Position numbers and translations under genes: made by a program. From contig NZ_JAGGNR010000006.1 in assembly GCF_018614975.1 (NCBI RefSeq), positions 1-41,815 of the forward strand: 41,815 nucleotides of DNA. The letters run 5' to 3'. Source of the stretch: Paenibacillus polymyxa (GTDB lineage Bacteria > Bacillota > Bacilli > Paenibacillales > Paenibacillaceae). Below are positions 23,595-32,981 of the stretch, piece by piece; positions within the stretch are counted from its first letter, which is position 1; each line of letters opens with the position of its first letter. The notes beneath the pieces are model-generated. The model worked only from the letters and a program-made list of their open reading frames with translations. It was not told where the DNA came from and made no database searches.

Positions 23595-25130
23595 ATGCTT
23601 AGAATGGTTACGGTAGAACATGGACAAGTGCAAGGACTGCCCGCGGCAGACCCGCGGATTAACAGCTTCAAGGGAATTCCTTTTGCCGCACCTCCTGTAG
23701 GTGAGAACCGCTGGCGCGCTCCGCAGCCGCAGTTGAACTGGGAAGGTGTACTGCAAGCTTTTGATTTTGCCCCCATCTCCATGCAAGCCCCAACAGTCAT
23801 CGATGATAACAATATCTATACCCGCGAATGGGCCGTTGATCCCGACCTGCCCATGGACGAGGATTGTCTGTATCTGAATGTCTGGACACCAGCCAAACGC
23901 ACGGACGAGAAGTTGCCTGTCTTTGTCTGGTATTTTGGCGGGGGCCTGCAAGTCGGCCATACGGCCGAAATGGAATTTGACGGCGAGCGAATCGCTCGTA
24001 GAGGTATTATCGTCGTGACGATTAATTATCGGCTGAATGCCTTCGGCTTCCTGTGCCATCCTGAGATTAGTGCCGAATCCCCCCATGCACCCGCCAACTT
24101 CGGTCATCTCGATCAGCAAGCAGGCACCCAGTGGGTCAAACGCAACATTGCCGCATTTGGCGGTGATCCAGACCAGATCACCATTGGCGGACAGTCGGCA
24201 GGCGGAGGAAGTGTACTCAGCCAGATGACCTCTCCGCAAAATAAAGGCTTGTTCCAGCGAGCCGTCATCATGAGCGGTATGGCTACAGAGCTGTACCCGA
24301 AGGTCCGTGTACCTTCTGTCCGTTCCACACTAAAGGATGCAGAGCAAGCAGGGGTGGAATTTTTCGACTTCCTGGGTGTATCTTCCCTGGCTGAGGCGAG
24401 ACTACTGGATGCTGTATATCTCCGTGATAAAGCACTCGAATACAAAAGCTTCTGGGGAACCGTCATCGACGAACAATTCTGCGCAGGTGATCCGTTTACT
24501 CGTTTTGTTCAGCAGAAGCGCGAGGCGATACCCGTAATGCTGGGGCATACGTCTTCCGAATTCTGGACCCGTCCCGCCGCAGCCAATCTGGATGAACTGA
24601 AGCAGATGGCTGTAGAGCTGTTCGGCGAGGATGCTCCTGCCTTTTTGCAGCTATGTGAGGCTGATACCGGCCAAATCGAGCATACTCTGCAACAAGCATC
24701 GGTCCGCATGATCCAATATGCCATACTGCTCGCCATCCGCGCGAACAGTGGTCATTCGGCCGAAACGCCTCTCTACTATTATAACTTCGACGCCGAGATT
24801 CCGGGATGGGACCAGCCAGGCACTTTTCACTCCGTCGATCTGTGGTTTTTCTTCGAAACACTCGCCAAATGCTGGCGGCCTTTCACAGGCAAGCATTATG
24901 ATCTGGCCCGCCAGATGTGCAATTATTTGTCCAATTTTATTGCTACAGGTGATCCAAACGGTCCGGACTCCACTGGAAAACTGATGCCTCATTGGACTCC
25001 TTGTACTACGGAACAGCCGTATCTCATGGAATTTGGCGATCAGGCTCAATTACAGAAGGCTGAGCCCGGACCGATGCTCGCGTTTCTGATTGAACAATAT
25101 TTCAAGAAACAGAATGCACCTGTTGTTTAA
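23595..25130 (+). CDS. Type B carboxylesterase (p-nitrobenzyl esterase family)
   Basis: Alpha/beta hydrolase of 511 aa. The nucleophile Ser201 is in GGQSAGGGS, the acid is probably the Glu in HTSSEFW near 313, and the His is in GTFHSVDLWFF near 415. The family signature EDCLYLNVWTP is at about 89-99. The oxyanion loop reads WYFGGGLQ instead of the usual HGGG; the His is replaced by Phe. There is no signal peptide. Possible roles are hydrolysis of acetyl or feruloyl esters from plant sugars or general ester turnover; sequence does not decide. The ribosome site is GAGGAG. It is monocistronic with a strong terminator. Confidence 0.93.
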   Translation: MLRMVTVEHGQVQGLPAADPRINSFKGIPFAAPPVGENRWRAPQPQLNWEGVLQAFDFAPISMQAPTVIDDNNIYTREWAVDPDLPMDEDCLYLNVWTPAKRTDEKLPVFVWYFGGGLQVGHTAEMEFDGERIARRGIIVVTINYRLNAFGFLCHPEISAESPHAPANFGHLDQQAGTQWVKRNIAAFGGDPDQITIGGQSAGGGSVLSQMTSPQNKGLFQRAVIMSGMATELYPKVRVPSVRSTLKDAEQAGVEFFDFLGVSSLAEARLLDAVYLRDKALEYKSFWGTVIDEQFCAGDPFTRFVQQKREAIPVMLGHTSSEFWTRPAAANLDELKQMAVELFGEDAPAFLQLCEADTGQIEHTLQQASVRMIQYAILLAIRANSGHSAETPLYYYNFDAEIPGWDQPGTFHSVDLWFFFETLAKCWRPFTGKHYDLARQMCNYLSNFIATGDPNGPDSTGKLMPHWTPCTTEQPYLMEFGDQAQLQKAEPGPMLAFLIEQYFKKQNAPVV

Positions 25131-25161
25131 AACATGAGGCTTGCCCTCTCACGATATATGT

Positions 25162-25190
25162 AAGAGCCATGCTGTCGCATGGCTCTTTTT
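25162..25190 (+). terminator. Terminator of carboxylesterase gene
   Basis: AAGAGCCATGC and GCATGGCTCTT form a perfect 11-bp stem around TGTC, followed by a T-run. Confidence 0.92.
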
Positions 25191-25330
25191 GTATAGTGTG
25201 AATGGTAGAGTGATGTTCATTCGCCTACGCCTATTTAGGCAAGCTATTCCACTACAGAAGCCTAAGCTAACAAAATCAGACACCCAGAGAAATCCAACGG
25301 AAGACAATCAGCATCATTTCAAGAGATTCG

Positions 25331-26674
25331 TTATATATGAGTCTGTGTTGGTTTGTTGAAGATAACAGGTAGCTTAATCTGTAGTGAAAAGATATCTTCT
25401 TCCTGCGACACCGTCAACGTCCCGTTGTGCTGCCGGATCATTTTCTGACAACTAACGAGCCCAATTTCGTTGCTATCTTTCTTTTTGCCGCCACGTTTAA
25501 TCTTATTCTCCACCCCAAGAATGACCCATTGTTGCTTCAAAGAAACCTGGATATGAACGGGATGCACTGGATCGGCGTATTTTCGAATATTTGAAAATAT
25601 GTTATCCATTACACGACGCATGGAGACCAGATTGATTTCCAGCAAAAATTCCTCAAAATGTGCATCTTTCTGAACCTGCACGTCTATATCGTCCAAAACC
25701 ACTAATTGCTCATCTATGAGTTGATCGATCAGCGCTCTGCCCTCATACATTTCAAATTCTACTGCCTCTTCTTCAGCGGCAGAGGATACCGTAAAATATT
25801 CGAATAGTTTGTCCGACAGCACTTTAATCTGATACGCCTTTTCCCTGCTATTATGAATATACTGCAACAGATCCTCATGTTTCTTATATTTGTTGAGCTC
25901 TATGATATCCATATATCCTAATAGAATCGTGAGTGGCGTTCGCAAATCATGGGAAATCGCCGTGATCAATTCGCGGTTGGCCATTCTGACCCTCTCCTCG
26001 CTGCCCAGCCGCTCTACAAATGATTTCCTCATCTCATCAATACTCTGGGCCAAGGATGACAGCTCATCCTTTCCCGATATCGTAATCGAATAATCCAAAT
26101 TTCCACCTTCGAGTATTTTGATCTCTTGTTCAAGCACGCCAATATACGATGTTTTCTTATTAATCATCAGTAGAAAGGAAACAAGGAACACAATGGCCGC
26201 TATGAAAACACCAATAATTAGAATGAGGTTGTAGTATTGATACTCATAAAAGCTAACCAAGTAGATCTGGGCATCCTGATCCGCAAAATGGATGGTGGTG
26301 ATGGGTATTTTCGATGGTACGAACTGAGTTAAAAGCTCTTCATTGATAGCAGGATCAATCCCTATGTTTGAGGAATAGATCAATTTGTCTTTTGCAAAAA
26401 TATACAGATTTAAGTAGCGCTCATGACTTATCCAAGCAGACAATTGCTCATGATCACGGGTTGACACGTTCTGGTTATTCACAAATGCTTCGAATCGATC
26501 AAGCGCATCTTGCTGCCTGTTCTCTACAAAAGTAGATTTGCTTAAATAACTATCCAATACAGTCTCGCCAACAACTTGTAAAATAACGAATGCACTTATA
26601 GAAATGACCAAAGAAATAACAACCGCCAGAACCAGTTTAATCTTCAGCTTTTTTCCGATTAATAATCTATTCAA
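25331..26674 (-). CDS. Sensor histidine kinase (VanS-like, OmpR-partner class)
   Basis: Membrane kinase of 447 aa: helix 1 at about residues 12-34, an extracytoplasmic sensor of about 110 residues, helix 2 at about 148-172, a HAMP domain, then the phospho-accepting His near 241 in ISHDLRTPLT. The ATPase N box reads MDNIFSNIRKYADP. The usual DxGxG box is not recognisable: the segment reads VENKIKRGGKKKDSNEIGL. A similar loss occurs in some VanS-like kinases. The start overlaps the regulator gene by 8 nt, so both are made from one message. The signal is unknown; cell-envelope stress is plausible for this class. Confidence 0.88.
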   Translation of the reverse strand: MNRLLIGKKLKIKLVLAVVISLVISISAFVILQVVGETVLDSYLSKSTFVENRQQDALDRFEAFVNNQNVSTRDHEQLSAWISHERYLNLYIFAKDKLIYSSNIGIDPAINEELLTQFVPSKIPITTIHFADQDAQIYLVSFYEYQYYNLILIIGVFIAAIVFLVSFLLMINKKTSYIGVLEQEIKILEGGNLDYSITISGKDELSSLAQSIDEMRKSFVERLGSEERVRMANRELITAISHDLRTPLTILLGYMDIIELNKYKKHEDLLQYIHNSREKAYQIKVLSDKLFEYFTVSSAAEEEAVEFEMYEGRALIDQLIDEQLVVLDDIDVQVQKDAHFEEFLLEINLVSMRRVMDNIFSNIRKYADPVHPVHIQVSLKQQWVILGVENKIKRGGKKKDSNEIGLVSCQKMIRQHNGTLTVSQEEDIFSLQIKLPVIFNKPTQTHI

Positions 26675-27359
26675 TTTTGTACCCCTTCCCCCAAACGGTC
26701 TTCACATATTTAGGGTTCTGCGGGTTATCCTCCAGTTTGCCTCTCAAATTACGAATATGAACCATGACCGTGTTATTACACGTATAAAAATAGGGTTGCC
26801 CCCAAACACTCTCATATATGTTTTCCGCCGAAAACACCTTTCTTCGTTTCTTAGCCAACAGCAGCAAAATGTGGTATTCAATTTCAGTTAGAGCAATCTC
26901 CTTCTCCCCAACAAATACGGCTTTTGAATCCTGATGGACGGTAAGATCCTTAACGATAATTTGGTCCTTTTCTTCGGTCTTCTCCTTGCCCCGATATACA
27001 TAATACCTCCGCAGTAAAGCCTTCACCCTCGAAACGAGTTCTGTATAGGAAAAGGGTTTGGACAAAAAGTCATCACTGCCTGAGGAAAAGGCCAATTGTT
27101 TGTCAGAATCCTGCGTTTTCGCCGTGAGAAACAGGATCGGTGCGCTTGTTTTTTCACGAATCTCCAGACACGCCTTCAGCCCCGACTTATTGGGCATCAT
27201 CATATCCAGAATAATGAGATCCGTCTCTTCGTTCACTTTATCAATCGCATCTTGACCATCTATCGCTTCAATCACTTCATAATGCTCACTCTCTAACAAA
27301 ATCCTTACAATTTCACGAATTTCACTGTTATCATCAGCAATTAGAATTTTCTTGCTCAT
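26667..27359 (-). CDS. OmpR/PhoB-family response regulator (VanR-like)
   Basis: DNA-binding regulator of 230 aa. The receiver domain (1-118) has acidic residues in ADDNSE, the phospho-acceptor Asp in LIILDMMMPNKSG near 52 and the Lys in LSKPFSY near 100. The winged-helix domain (about 130-228) ends in VKTVWGKGYKIE. The start at 27359 is chosen for GGAGGG 7 nt upstream; the open frame to 27419 has no ribosome site. It is divergent from the TVP38 gene with about 160 nt between them, which suggests that gene as a target. Confidence 0.92.
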   Translation of the reverse strand: MSKKILIADDNSEIREIVRILLESEHYEVIEAIDGQDAIDKVNEETDLIILDMMMPNKSGLKACLEIREKTSAPILFLTAKTQDSDKQLAFSSGSDDFLSKPFSYTELVSRVKALLRRYYVYRGKEKTEEKDQIIVKDLTVHQDSKAVFVGEKEIALTEIEYHILLLLAKKRRKVFSAENIYESVWGQPYFYTCNNTVMVHIRNLRGKLEDNPQNPKYVKTVWGKGYKIE

Positions 27360-27518
27360 CTGATCCCTCCGTCTAATTTCAGTATAATATGCGCTATTAG
27401 CGACTACCAGCAAATACAATCGACTTAAGAATTCTTCAGAAGTTGTGTAGGTATCTCTTAATAATTTCGTCTTATACTGTAAATATGTAGAAGTTATTAC
27501 ACAAAGGGGTCGTCAGGT

Positions 27519-28268
27519 ATGCCACAACCTTCAAAAAAAGTAATGATTAACCTATTGTTGGGTCTGTTCATCATGTTGACCATTGCTCTACTGGTCTATT
27601 ATGCTCCTGCCCTTATTAAAGTCATGTCTTCCATGGACAACTTCAGAGCGTATATTCATTCAACAGGCCATTGGGGTCCGGTCATGTTTATTTTATTCCA
27701 GATTCTTCAGATCGTGGTTGCACCTATTCCAGGGGAAGTGGTACAGGTTGCAGGCGGTTATATCTATGGGGTTACACTTGGGTCCTTGTATACTACAATA
27801 GGTTTGATTTTAGGCTCAGCGATTGCTTTTTATTTCACTCGTTTTATCGGTCGCGCTTGTATTTCACGACTGCTGCATAAGAGAAATGATAAGTGGATGT
27901 CGTTTATTCATGATGAGAGGAAGTTCTCTGCCTTTTTATTTATCTTTTTTGTGATTCCCGGCTTGCCCAAAGACATGCTTGTATTTGTTGCCGCTCTTAC
28001 ATCCATGAGTTCGTTAAGATTCTTCACGATCCTTATCGTCGGTCGTCTGCCGTGGATCATCGCATCTGCCGCTATAGGGTCTACCATTCATATGCAACAA
28101 TACACAATCGCCATTATGATTTCTGTTGTCGCTGTGATTGGATTCGTACTTGGCTATATCTATAGGGAGAAATTGGTGGGATTGTTCTCCCGGTCAGACA
28201 GAGCCAAAGCCAAAGCTAAAACCAAGCCTAAGTCGGACTGTTTGAATACTCAGCAAATCCCAGACTGA
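27519..28268 (+). CDS. TVP38/TMEM64 (DedA-like) membrane protein
   Basis: Integral membrane protein of 249 aa with about six hydrophobic segments. It carries the family core with the GEVVQVAGGYIYG and FVIPGLPKDMLVFVAA segments. Members of this superfamily act in lipid translocation and membrane homeostasis. The C-terminal tail is rich in Lys and Ala (about 228-240) and should face the cytoplasm. The ribosome site AAAGGGG is 10-12 nt upstream. It is divergent from a VanRS-like two-component system that probably controls it. Confidence 0.88.
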   Translation: MPQPSKKVMINLLLGLFIMLTIALLVYYAPALIKVMSSMDNFRAYIHSTGHWGPVMFILFQILQIVVAPIPGEVVQVAGGYIYGVTLGSLYTTIGLILGSAIAFYFTRFIGRACISRLLHKRNDKWMSFIHDERKFSAFLFIFFVIPGLPKDMLVFVAALTSMSSLRFFTILIVGRLPWIIASAAIGSTIHMQQYTIAIMISVVAVIGFVLGYIYREKLVGLFSRSDRAKAKAKTKPKSDCLNTQQIPD

Positions 28269-28295
28269 TCAGGGACGTTCCAATACAAAACAAAT

Positions 28296-28339
28296 ACGGC
28301 GGCTTTTCCATGGATGGATTCCAGAGGAAAAGTCGCCGT
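28296..28339. terminator. Bidirectional terminator between TVP38 and MetE-like genes
   Basis: ACGGCGGCTTTTCC pairs with GGAAAAGTCGCCGT over 14 bp (one G-T pair) around a 16-nt loop. It lies between two convergent genes. The flanking T-runs are modest. Confidence 0.6.
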
Positions 28340-28373
28340 TCTATTATCGTACAAAACACATTCAGCTTGAATG

Positions 28374-29540
28374 CTAGACGTTGCTGCCCCAATATTGCTT
28401 CGCAATCTTCTGCCCCTGATCAATCTTCGCCCATTGCTGAGCTTCGCTTAATTCGTTACCGCCATCGCAGGATGCAAATCCGCATTGGTGGGACAACAGC
28501 AGCCGATCCTTATCAATGATTTTGGAAGCTTCGTCCAGCAAACGGACAACACGTGCTTCATCATCGAGTGTACTTGTTTTGGATGACAACAGACCCAGTA
28601 CAATTTCCGTTTCAGGTCTGTCCTTGAACACTTCCAGAGCTTCAATTGAACCCGCACGATCATCATCCCACTCCAGGAAGAAACGGTCATACTTCAATTG
28701 CTTCAGGAACAGATTCGCAATTTTGGCATACGATCCACCACCCATATTGCGGGAATCATAATTGCCGCGGCAGTTATGTGTCCACATTTTCAAGCCCAGG
28801 CTATGACCGTAATCAATTACTGTATTATTAATATCAATGAACTCGGTAGCGAGACCCTGTACTTCATCTTGATTAATATGCTCCCCTGTAAACGGAGAGT
28901 TCGGGTTGTCGTCTGCAAACAGTTCCCACAAGCAATCATCAAATTGCAGGATTTTACCGCCTATAGCAGCGAATTCTTCGACAAATTCCTTATACGCGAT
29001 CACAAGACCCTCTTTGAGCTCCTGTTTGTTCTGATATACAGCATCCGTACCGCCAATGTTATCCGACCAGGAAAGCTCACCGAAAATATGGGAAGGAGAT
29101 GGCACGCAAAGTTTCGTTTGTTGCTCGCCAGCCGTGTCTTGCAGTTGTTGAAACAGTTGAATGAAATGATGGTTCTTTCCACTCAATTTATCAGTGATGC
29201 GCAGTCCAATATCTTTGCGTGTTTCATATTTCGAAGTTCCATCCACATCTCTGAAAAAATAGCCGTGATCCGCGATGTAACGCTTCACGCCACCAAAGCC
29301 CCATACAAAGTCCAGATGCCACATCGATTTGGAGAATTCACCATCGGTAACTACGGACAAGTTATGTTCGATTTCCTTTGCGACAATTTGTTTGATTGCC
29401 TCCGTCTCACACTTTTCATATCCTTCGTAGTTTTCGTAGAACGGATATTGGATATCATCGTTATGTTCAATTTGTGTTTTATATTTCAGCAGCTCATCCG
29501 GCCGCAATAAACTTCCTACGATCTGGAACTTATCAGTCAT
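28374..29540 (-). CDS. Cobalamin-independent methionine synthase-like methyltransferase (YxjG/YxjH type)
   Basis: Barrel enzyme of 388 aa corresponding to the C-terminal half of MetE. Zinc ligands are visible as His and Cys in THNCRGN, Glu in FFLEWDDD and Cys in LSHQCGFAS. The N-terminal folate half of full MetE (about 750 aa) is absent, as in B. subtilis YxjG/YxjH. It probably methylates homocysteine or a related thiol, with an unknown methyl donor. The start at 29540 follows GAGGGGG; the longer frame to 29573 covers this ribosome site. No S-box or T-box leader is seen. It stands alone. Confidence 0.9.
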   Translation of the reverse strand: MTDKFQIVGSLLRPDELLKYKTQIEHNDDIQYPFYENYEGYEKCETEAIKQIVAKEIEHNLSVVTDGEFSKSMWHLDFVWGFGGVKRYIADHGYFFRDVDGTSKYETRKDIGLRITDKLSGKNHHFIQLFQQLQDTAGEQQTKLCVPSPSHIFGELSWSDNIGGTDAVYQNKQELKEGLVIAYKEFVEEFAAIGGKILQFDDCLWELFADDNPNSPFTGEHINQDEVQGLATEFIDINNTVIDYGHSLGLKMWTHNCRGNYDSRNMGGGSYAKIANLFLKQLKYDRFFLEWDDDRAGSIEALEVFKDRPETEIVLGLLSSKTSTLDDEARVVRLLDEASKIIDKDRLLLSHQCGFASCDGGNELSEAQQWAKIDQGQKIAKQYWGSNV

Positions 29541-29654
29541 GTAAAAAACCCCCTCGTTGTATACCATGATCATATCACGCTGAGGGCAGTTAGAAGGGAT
29601 ACTTAAAAACCATAACTGGTTATAGTTAAAAGCTATATCAAAAGTTATTCAATA

Positions 29655-30224
29655 TCACACCGTACGACGACGCAGTTCATAAAAATATTGTACCGCTGGA
29701 TGCTTTAATTTGACCTGCTCCGACATGTTTAGAATTCGCTTTTTGCCAACTCTTCTATCCATTAAAGCCAGAATATTAAACAAGATATCCTTGCTCTCCA
29801 GATTATCCTCTATAGAAGTGGATAAATACGTCGTAGCTGCAACGGTAAAATTCGATTTACTGAGTGCGGTCTGAGCCAACAACAGCTCTTTGGCATGTAC
29901 GGAGATTTTTCTACTTCTTGCCATGACTTGAAGACGATCCTCGGGAATGGGTCCTTTGGAATCTTTTCGAATAGCTTCAATCTCTTCTTCGCTCACAGGA
30001 ATCATGATCTCCGGATCGCTCTTGATCTCCTGCTCTGTCTGATACCATCGGATTGGGGTTGTTGTATCGCTCATGTTGAGTACATTCTTTTTATCTACAG
30101 TAATATAACAATTGCCTGATTTATCAAGTGAATAGCGATAGCTGGTAGCACGGTACTCCACCCTTCCAACTAACGCAGGACTAAGAAAACTCTCCAGTTG
30201 TTGCTTCAATTTGCTCCAGGACAT
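29655..30224 (-). CDS. SF0329-family-like hypothetical protein
   Basis: Soluble protein of 189 aa beginning MSWSKLKQQLESFLSPAL. The N-terminal third (VEYRATSYRYSLDKSG, CYITVDKKN, IRWYQTEQEI) resembles the uncharacterised group named SF0329 family; this is from memory of the family and not verified. It lacks membrane helices and known catalytic motifs. The start at 30224 has AGGAGGA about 6 nt upstream. It is divergent from the ankyrin-repeat gene across 252 nt in which I see no clear signal. Confidence 0.65.
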   Translation of the reverse strand: MSWSKLKQQLESFLSPALVGRVEYRATSYRYSLDKSGNCYITVDKKNVLNMSDTTTPIRWYQTEQEIKSDPEIMIPVSEEEIEAIRKDSKGPIPEDRLQVMARSRKISVHAKELLLAQTALSKSNFTVAATTYLSTSIEDNLESKDILFNILALMDRRVGKKRILNMSEQVKLKHPAVQYFYELRRRTV

Positions 30225-30476
30225 AAATCCTCCTATTATCAAAAGCCTACCGCATGAATTGCGGCGATCATTTCAAATATTTTTCAATCCGTCTCCAGTA
30301 TCAACATTCACCTAAATTATAACATAGCAAACCAAATTGACGATGGAAGAAACCCAGGTATTGGTTTTAAAATCCCCTATGTGATAAACTTGCAGAAAAT
30401 TATCTACTTACTCTTAAATCGTCATAGCCTACCATTGGAACATACGTTGTTATTCACAAAGGAGAGGAAAAGTGTA

Positions 30477-31532
30477 ATGGCTACGAAGAAAGCAACCTTA
30501 CCTGCTCATATGGAAAAACTCGTTAAAGATAATGATATCGCTACCGTAAAAGAGGTTTTCGAGCAATGCGAATGGGACGCCCGCGGGGGCTACAGCAAAG
30601 GTACGGCCCTCAGCTTTCGGCATATTTCGGATGAATTGGTTCGCTGGCTGGTAGAGCAAGGGGCAGACATTAATGCACGCGACAAATATCAACGCACGCC
30701 TTTACATGCCCATGCCTCACACTGGTCAGGAAATGTACCCCTGTTCCTTGAATTAGGTGCGGATCTGGACGCTGTGGACTACCAAGATGAAACACCGTTA
30801 CATGCAGCGGTCAGTGGATATAGAACCACAGTGGTTCAAGCGTTGGTAAACCAAGGCGCTACGATTAACGTAGAAAATAAACAGGGAAATACGCCATTAG
30901 CTAAGGGGTTAGCCAATTGCAGGAATAGCGATATAGTCAGTATGTCGAAGATTTCAGCGATTCTGCTGGATGCTGGTGCAGCAGTCACCCTGGAAATGAA
31001 AGAGTCTGTGAAGCGGATCGGTAAGGATTTTGAATTCGTCCGTGAGAAGTTCAATAAGGACAAGCTCGATGAAGTTTCAGACGCGCTGATCAAACTGTAC
31101 CCGTTATTTGATGTCGAGCCGGTAGCGAATCGGATCATGCACGATGGGACTACCCCCATTCAGGTAAAGGCAACCAGTTGGACCAAACAGCACCAAGAGC
31201 TGTGGGAATATCTCATTCCGGCCCAAGGCCACGCTCAAACGGTGCAGGGAGAGGTCATTCGCATCACAGGACGTGTGTCCCATGAAGTATTGGATAATGG
31301 CGGTGGAAACTGGGATGCGGAGTATCGCAAGATGCTGGATGCACTGATTCGTCACCTGGGCTCTGGTGCGCCACTCGCCCCCGCACTTCTCCAAGAGGCA
31401 GCAGACTTGGTCAGCAGGCTTCGCAATGGATACGATTTTGATGCGCCTGCCAGATTATCTGAGTTGGCGGTATTATGGGTGCTTGCCAATCCTCAGCCCA
31501 TCGCGATGGAGAAGCCTGAGTATACGCGTTAA
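30477..31532 (+). CDS. Ankyrin-repeat protein
   Basis: Cytoplasmic protein of 351 aa. About four ankyrin repeats lie between residues 15 and 175, with typical segments WLVEQGADINARDKYQRTPLH, ETPLHAAVSGY and GNTPLAKGL. The C-terminal half (about 185-350) has no recognised domain and includes a Gly-rich GRVSHEVLDNGGGNWDAEY segment. The start at 30477 is set by GGAGAGG at about 8 nt; the frame is open further upstream without a ribosome site. Ankyrin repeats mediate protein binding; the partner is unknown. Confidence 0.85.
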   Translation: MATKKATLPAHMEKLVKDNDIATVKEVFEQCEWDARGGYSKGTALSFRHISDELVRWLVEQGADINARDKYQRTPLHAHASHWSGNVPLFLELGADLDAVDYQDETPLHAAVSGYRTTVVQALVNQGATINVENKQGNTPLAKGLANCRNSDIVSMSKISAILLDAGAAVTLEMKESVKRIGKDFEFVREKFNKDKLDEVSDALIKLYPLFDVEPVANRIMHDGTTPIQVKATSWTKQHQELWEYLIPAQGHAQTVQGEVIRITGRVSHEVLDNGGGNWDAEYRKMLDALIRHLGSGAPLAPALLQEAADLVSRLRNGYDFDAPARLSELAVLWVLANPQPIAMEKPEYTR

Positions 31533-31542
31533 ACAGAAATGC

Positions 31543-31578
31543 AAAAAAAGAAGCGGAAGAGTTACCGCTTCTTTTTTT
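31543..31578. terminator. Bidirectional terminator between ankyrin and Dus genes
   Basis: AAAAAAAGAAGCGG and CCGCTTCTTTTTTT form a stem with an 8-nt loop. Each strand ends in seven T, so it serves both convergent genes. Confidence 0.92.
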
Positions 31579-31628
31579 GCTATTAAATCTACCTGAATCA
31601 TACTCCGTATCCATGATTACGTCTTACT

Positions 31629-32603
31629 CTACTCCACCTGTTCATTACTTTTAAACTCATCGAGCAATTCGCGTACTTTAGAAGTGGTTTTGGCGTTCAT
31701 CAAGCTGTTTCTCAGCTCACTAGCACCGCGGAAGCCACGAACATAGATTTTGAAAAAACGGGCCAGCGGGCTGAACGAACGCGGTTCAAGCTCGGAATAT
31801 TGATCATGCAGGTCCAGATGCAGCCGTAGCAGATCAAGCAATTCCTCACTGCTGTGTTCCTGCGGTTCCTTCTCAAAAGCAAACGGATTCTGGAAAATAC
31901 CGCGTCCAATCATAATCCCATCCACACCATATTGCTCCACGAGTTTGAGGCCTGTCTGACGGTCAGAAATATCCCCATTAATCGTCAGCAGAGTATTAGG
32001 AGCTACCTCGTCACGAAGTTTTTTAATCTCGGGAATCAATTCCCAGTGTGCATCCACCTTGCTCATTTCCTCTCTCGTACGCAGGTGAATAGACAGATTC
32101 ACGATGTCTTGTTGCAAAATATGGGTTAACCAGTCGCGCCATTCATCGACCTCAGTAAATCCGAGACGCGTTTTCACACTGACCGGCAGCCCCCCGGCTT
32201 TTGCCGCCTGAATAATATCCGCCGCAAGGGCTGGCCGGCAGATCAAGCCGCTTCCTTTTCCATTCTCCGCAACATTCGCTACAGGACAGCCCATATTAAT
32301 ATCGATACCTTTAAAGCCTTCCTTTGCCATACCGATACTCATCTCACGAAAGAATTCCGGTTTATCTCCCCAGATATGAGCCACAATCGGCTGTTCATCC
32401 GCTGTAAACGTCAACCGCCCGCGCACACTTTTGTTCCCCTCCGGGTGACAATAACTCTCTGTATTCGCAAACTCGGTAAAAAACACATCCGGTCTTCCCG
32501 CTTCACCTACGACATGCCGAAACACAACATCCGTCACATCTTCCATCGGTGCCAGTATAAAAAATGGTCGTGGCAATTCACGCCAAAAGTTTTCCTTTGT
32601 CAT
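31629..32603 (-). CDS. tRNA-dihydrouridine synthase family protein
   Basis: FMN enzyme of 324 aa that reduces uridines in the tRNA D-loop. The barrel begins with [12 protein letters not shown]. The catalytic Cys is in [12 protein letters not shown] near residue 102, and KTRLGF and [11 protein letters not shown] are FMN/phosphate-binding segments. A C-terminal helical tRNA-binding domain follows (about 245-320). The start at 32603 is set by GAGGAGC; the frame extends to 32624 but without a better site. It is probably a paralogue distinct from DusB, which is usually linked to lysS or folate genes. Confidence 0.92.
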   Translation of the reverse strand: MTKENFWRELPRPFFILAPMEDVTDVVFRHVVGEAGRPDVFFTEFANTESYCHPEGNKSVRGRLTFTADEQPIVAHIWGDKPEFFREMSIGMAKEGFKGIDINMGCPVANVAENGKGSGLICRPALAADIIQAAKAGGLPVSVKTRLGFTEVDEWRDWLTHILQQDIVNLSIHLRTREEMSKVDAHWELIPEIKKLRDEVAPNTLLTINGDISDRQTGLKLVEQYGVDGIMIGRGIFQNPFAFEKEPQEHSSEELLDLLRLHLDLHDQYSELEPRSFSPLARFFKIYVRGFRGASELRNSLMNAKTTSKVRELLDEFKSNEQVE

Positions 32604-32981
32604 CTCAAAAGCTCCTCTATACATTCCAGGACAGTCTTTGTCCTCATTAATAATAATAAAACGTAACTCTTTGCATCTGCTTGCCTATCATTTACATGAT
32701 CATTTGCGGTTTCGTTGCAATTCACATTATGGTATCCTAGCTTCTTCACTTATACCATGTAAATGAACTTCCTTCAAACAGCAGTATCTGTTATTACTTC
32801 CATTAGACTTTCAAATTATTGAAAGTTCGATGATCTCGAAAATTGCCCTTTCCCGATTTTATCACGTCTTTATTAGATTTTCAGCCCGATTGCTCTTGCC
32901 GAACTGGAAAAGCTCCTCTAAAATGAAGCTCGACAGGCTTTTAACCTGCAAATCGAGATTTTAAGGAGGCCTGAATTATAT
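32604..32981. other. 378-bp intergenic region between Dus and DUF2536 genes
   Basis: There is no reading frame of note. The region holds a 10-bp inverted repeat CATTTACATG (32689-32698) and CATGTAAATG (32756-32765), a small dyad ACTTTCAA-ATTA-TTGAAAGT (32807-32826) and the promoter of the DUF2536 gene. Confidence 0.5.
32896..32924 (+). promoter_or_regulatory. Sigma-A promoter of DUF2536 gene
   Basis: TTGCCG (32896-32901), a 17-nt spacer and TAAAAT (32919-32924). Transcription would start near 32931, leaving a leader of about 50 nt in which CTCGA and TCGAG can pair. Confidence 0.5.

Noticed and set aside
23526..24239. 237-codon minus-strand frame
   Set aside because: Lies across the 5' part of the carboxylesterase gene and shows no domain; a shadow frame.
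25141..25359. 72-codon plus-strand frame after the esterase
   Set aside because: Runs straight through an intrinsic terminator hairpin and has no ribosome site.
27427..27436. AAGAATTCTT palindrome in front of the TVP38 gene
   Set aside because: Ten A+T-rich bases with no second copy nearby; too short to call a regulator site.
28698..29510. 270-codon plus-strand frame
   Set aside because: Antisense to the MetE-like gene, which has clear zinc ligands and a ribosome site; the plus frame has neither.
28374..29654. S-box or T-box leader for the MetE-like gene
   Set aside because: The upstream gap is only about 110 nt and shows no conserved riboswitch core or terminator/antiterminator pair.
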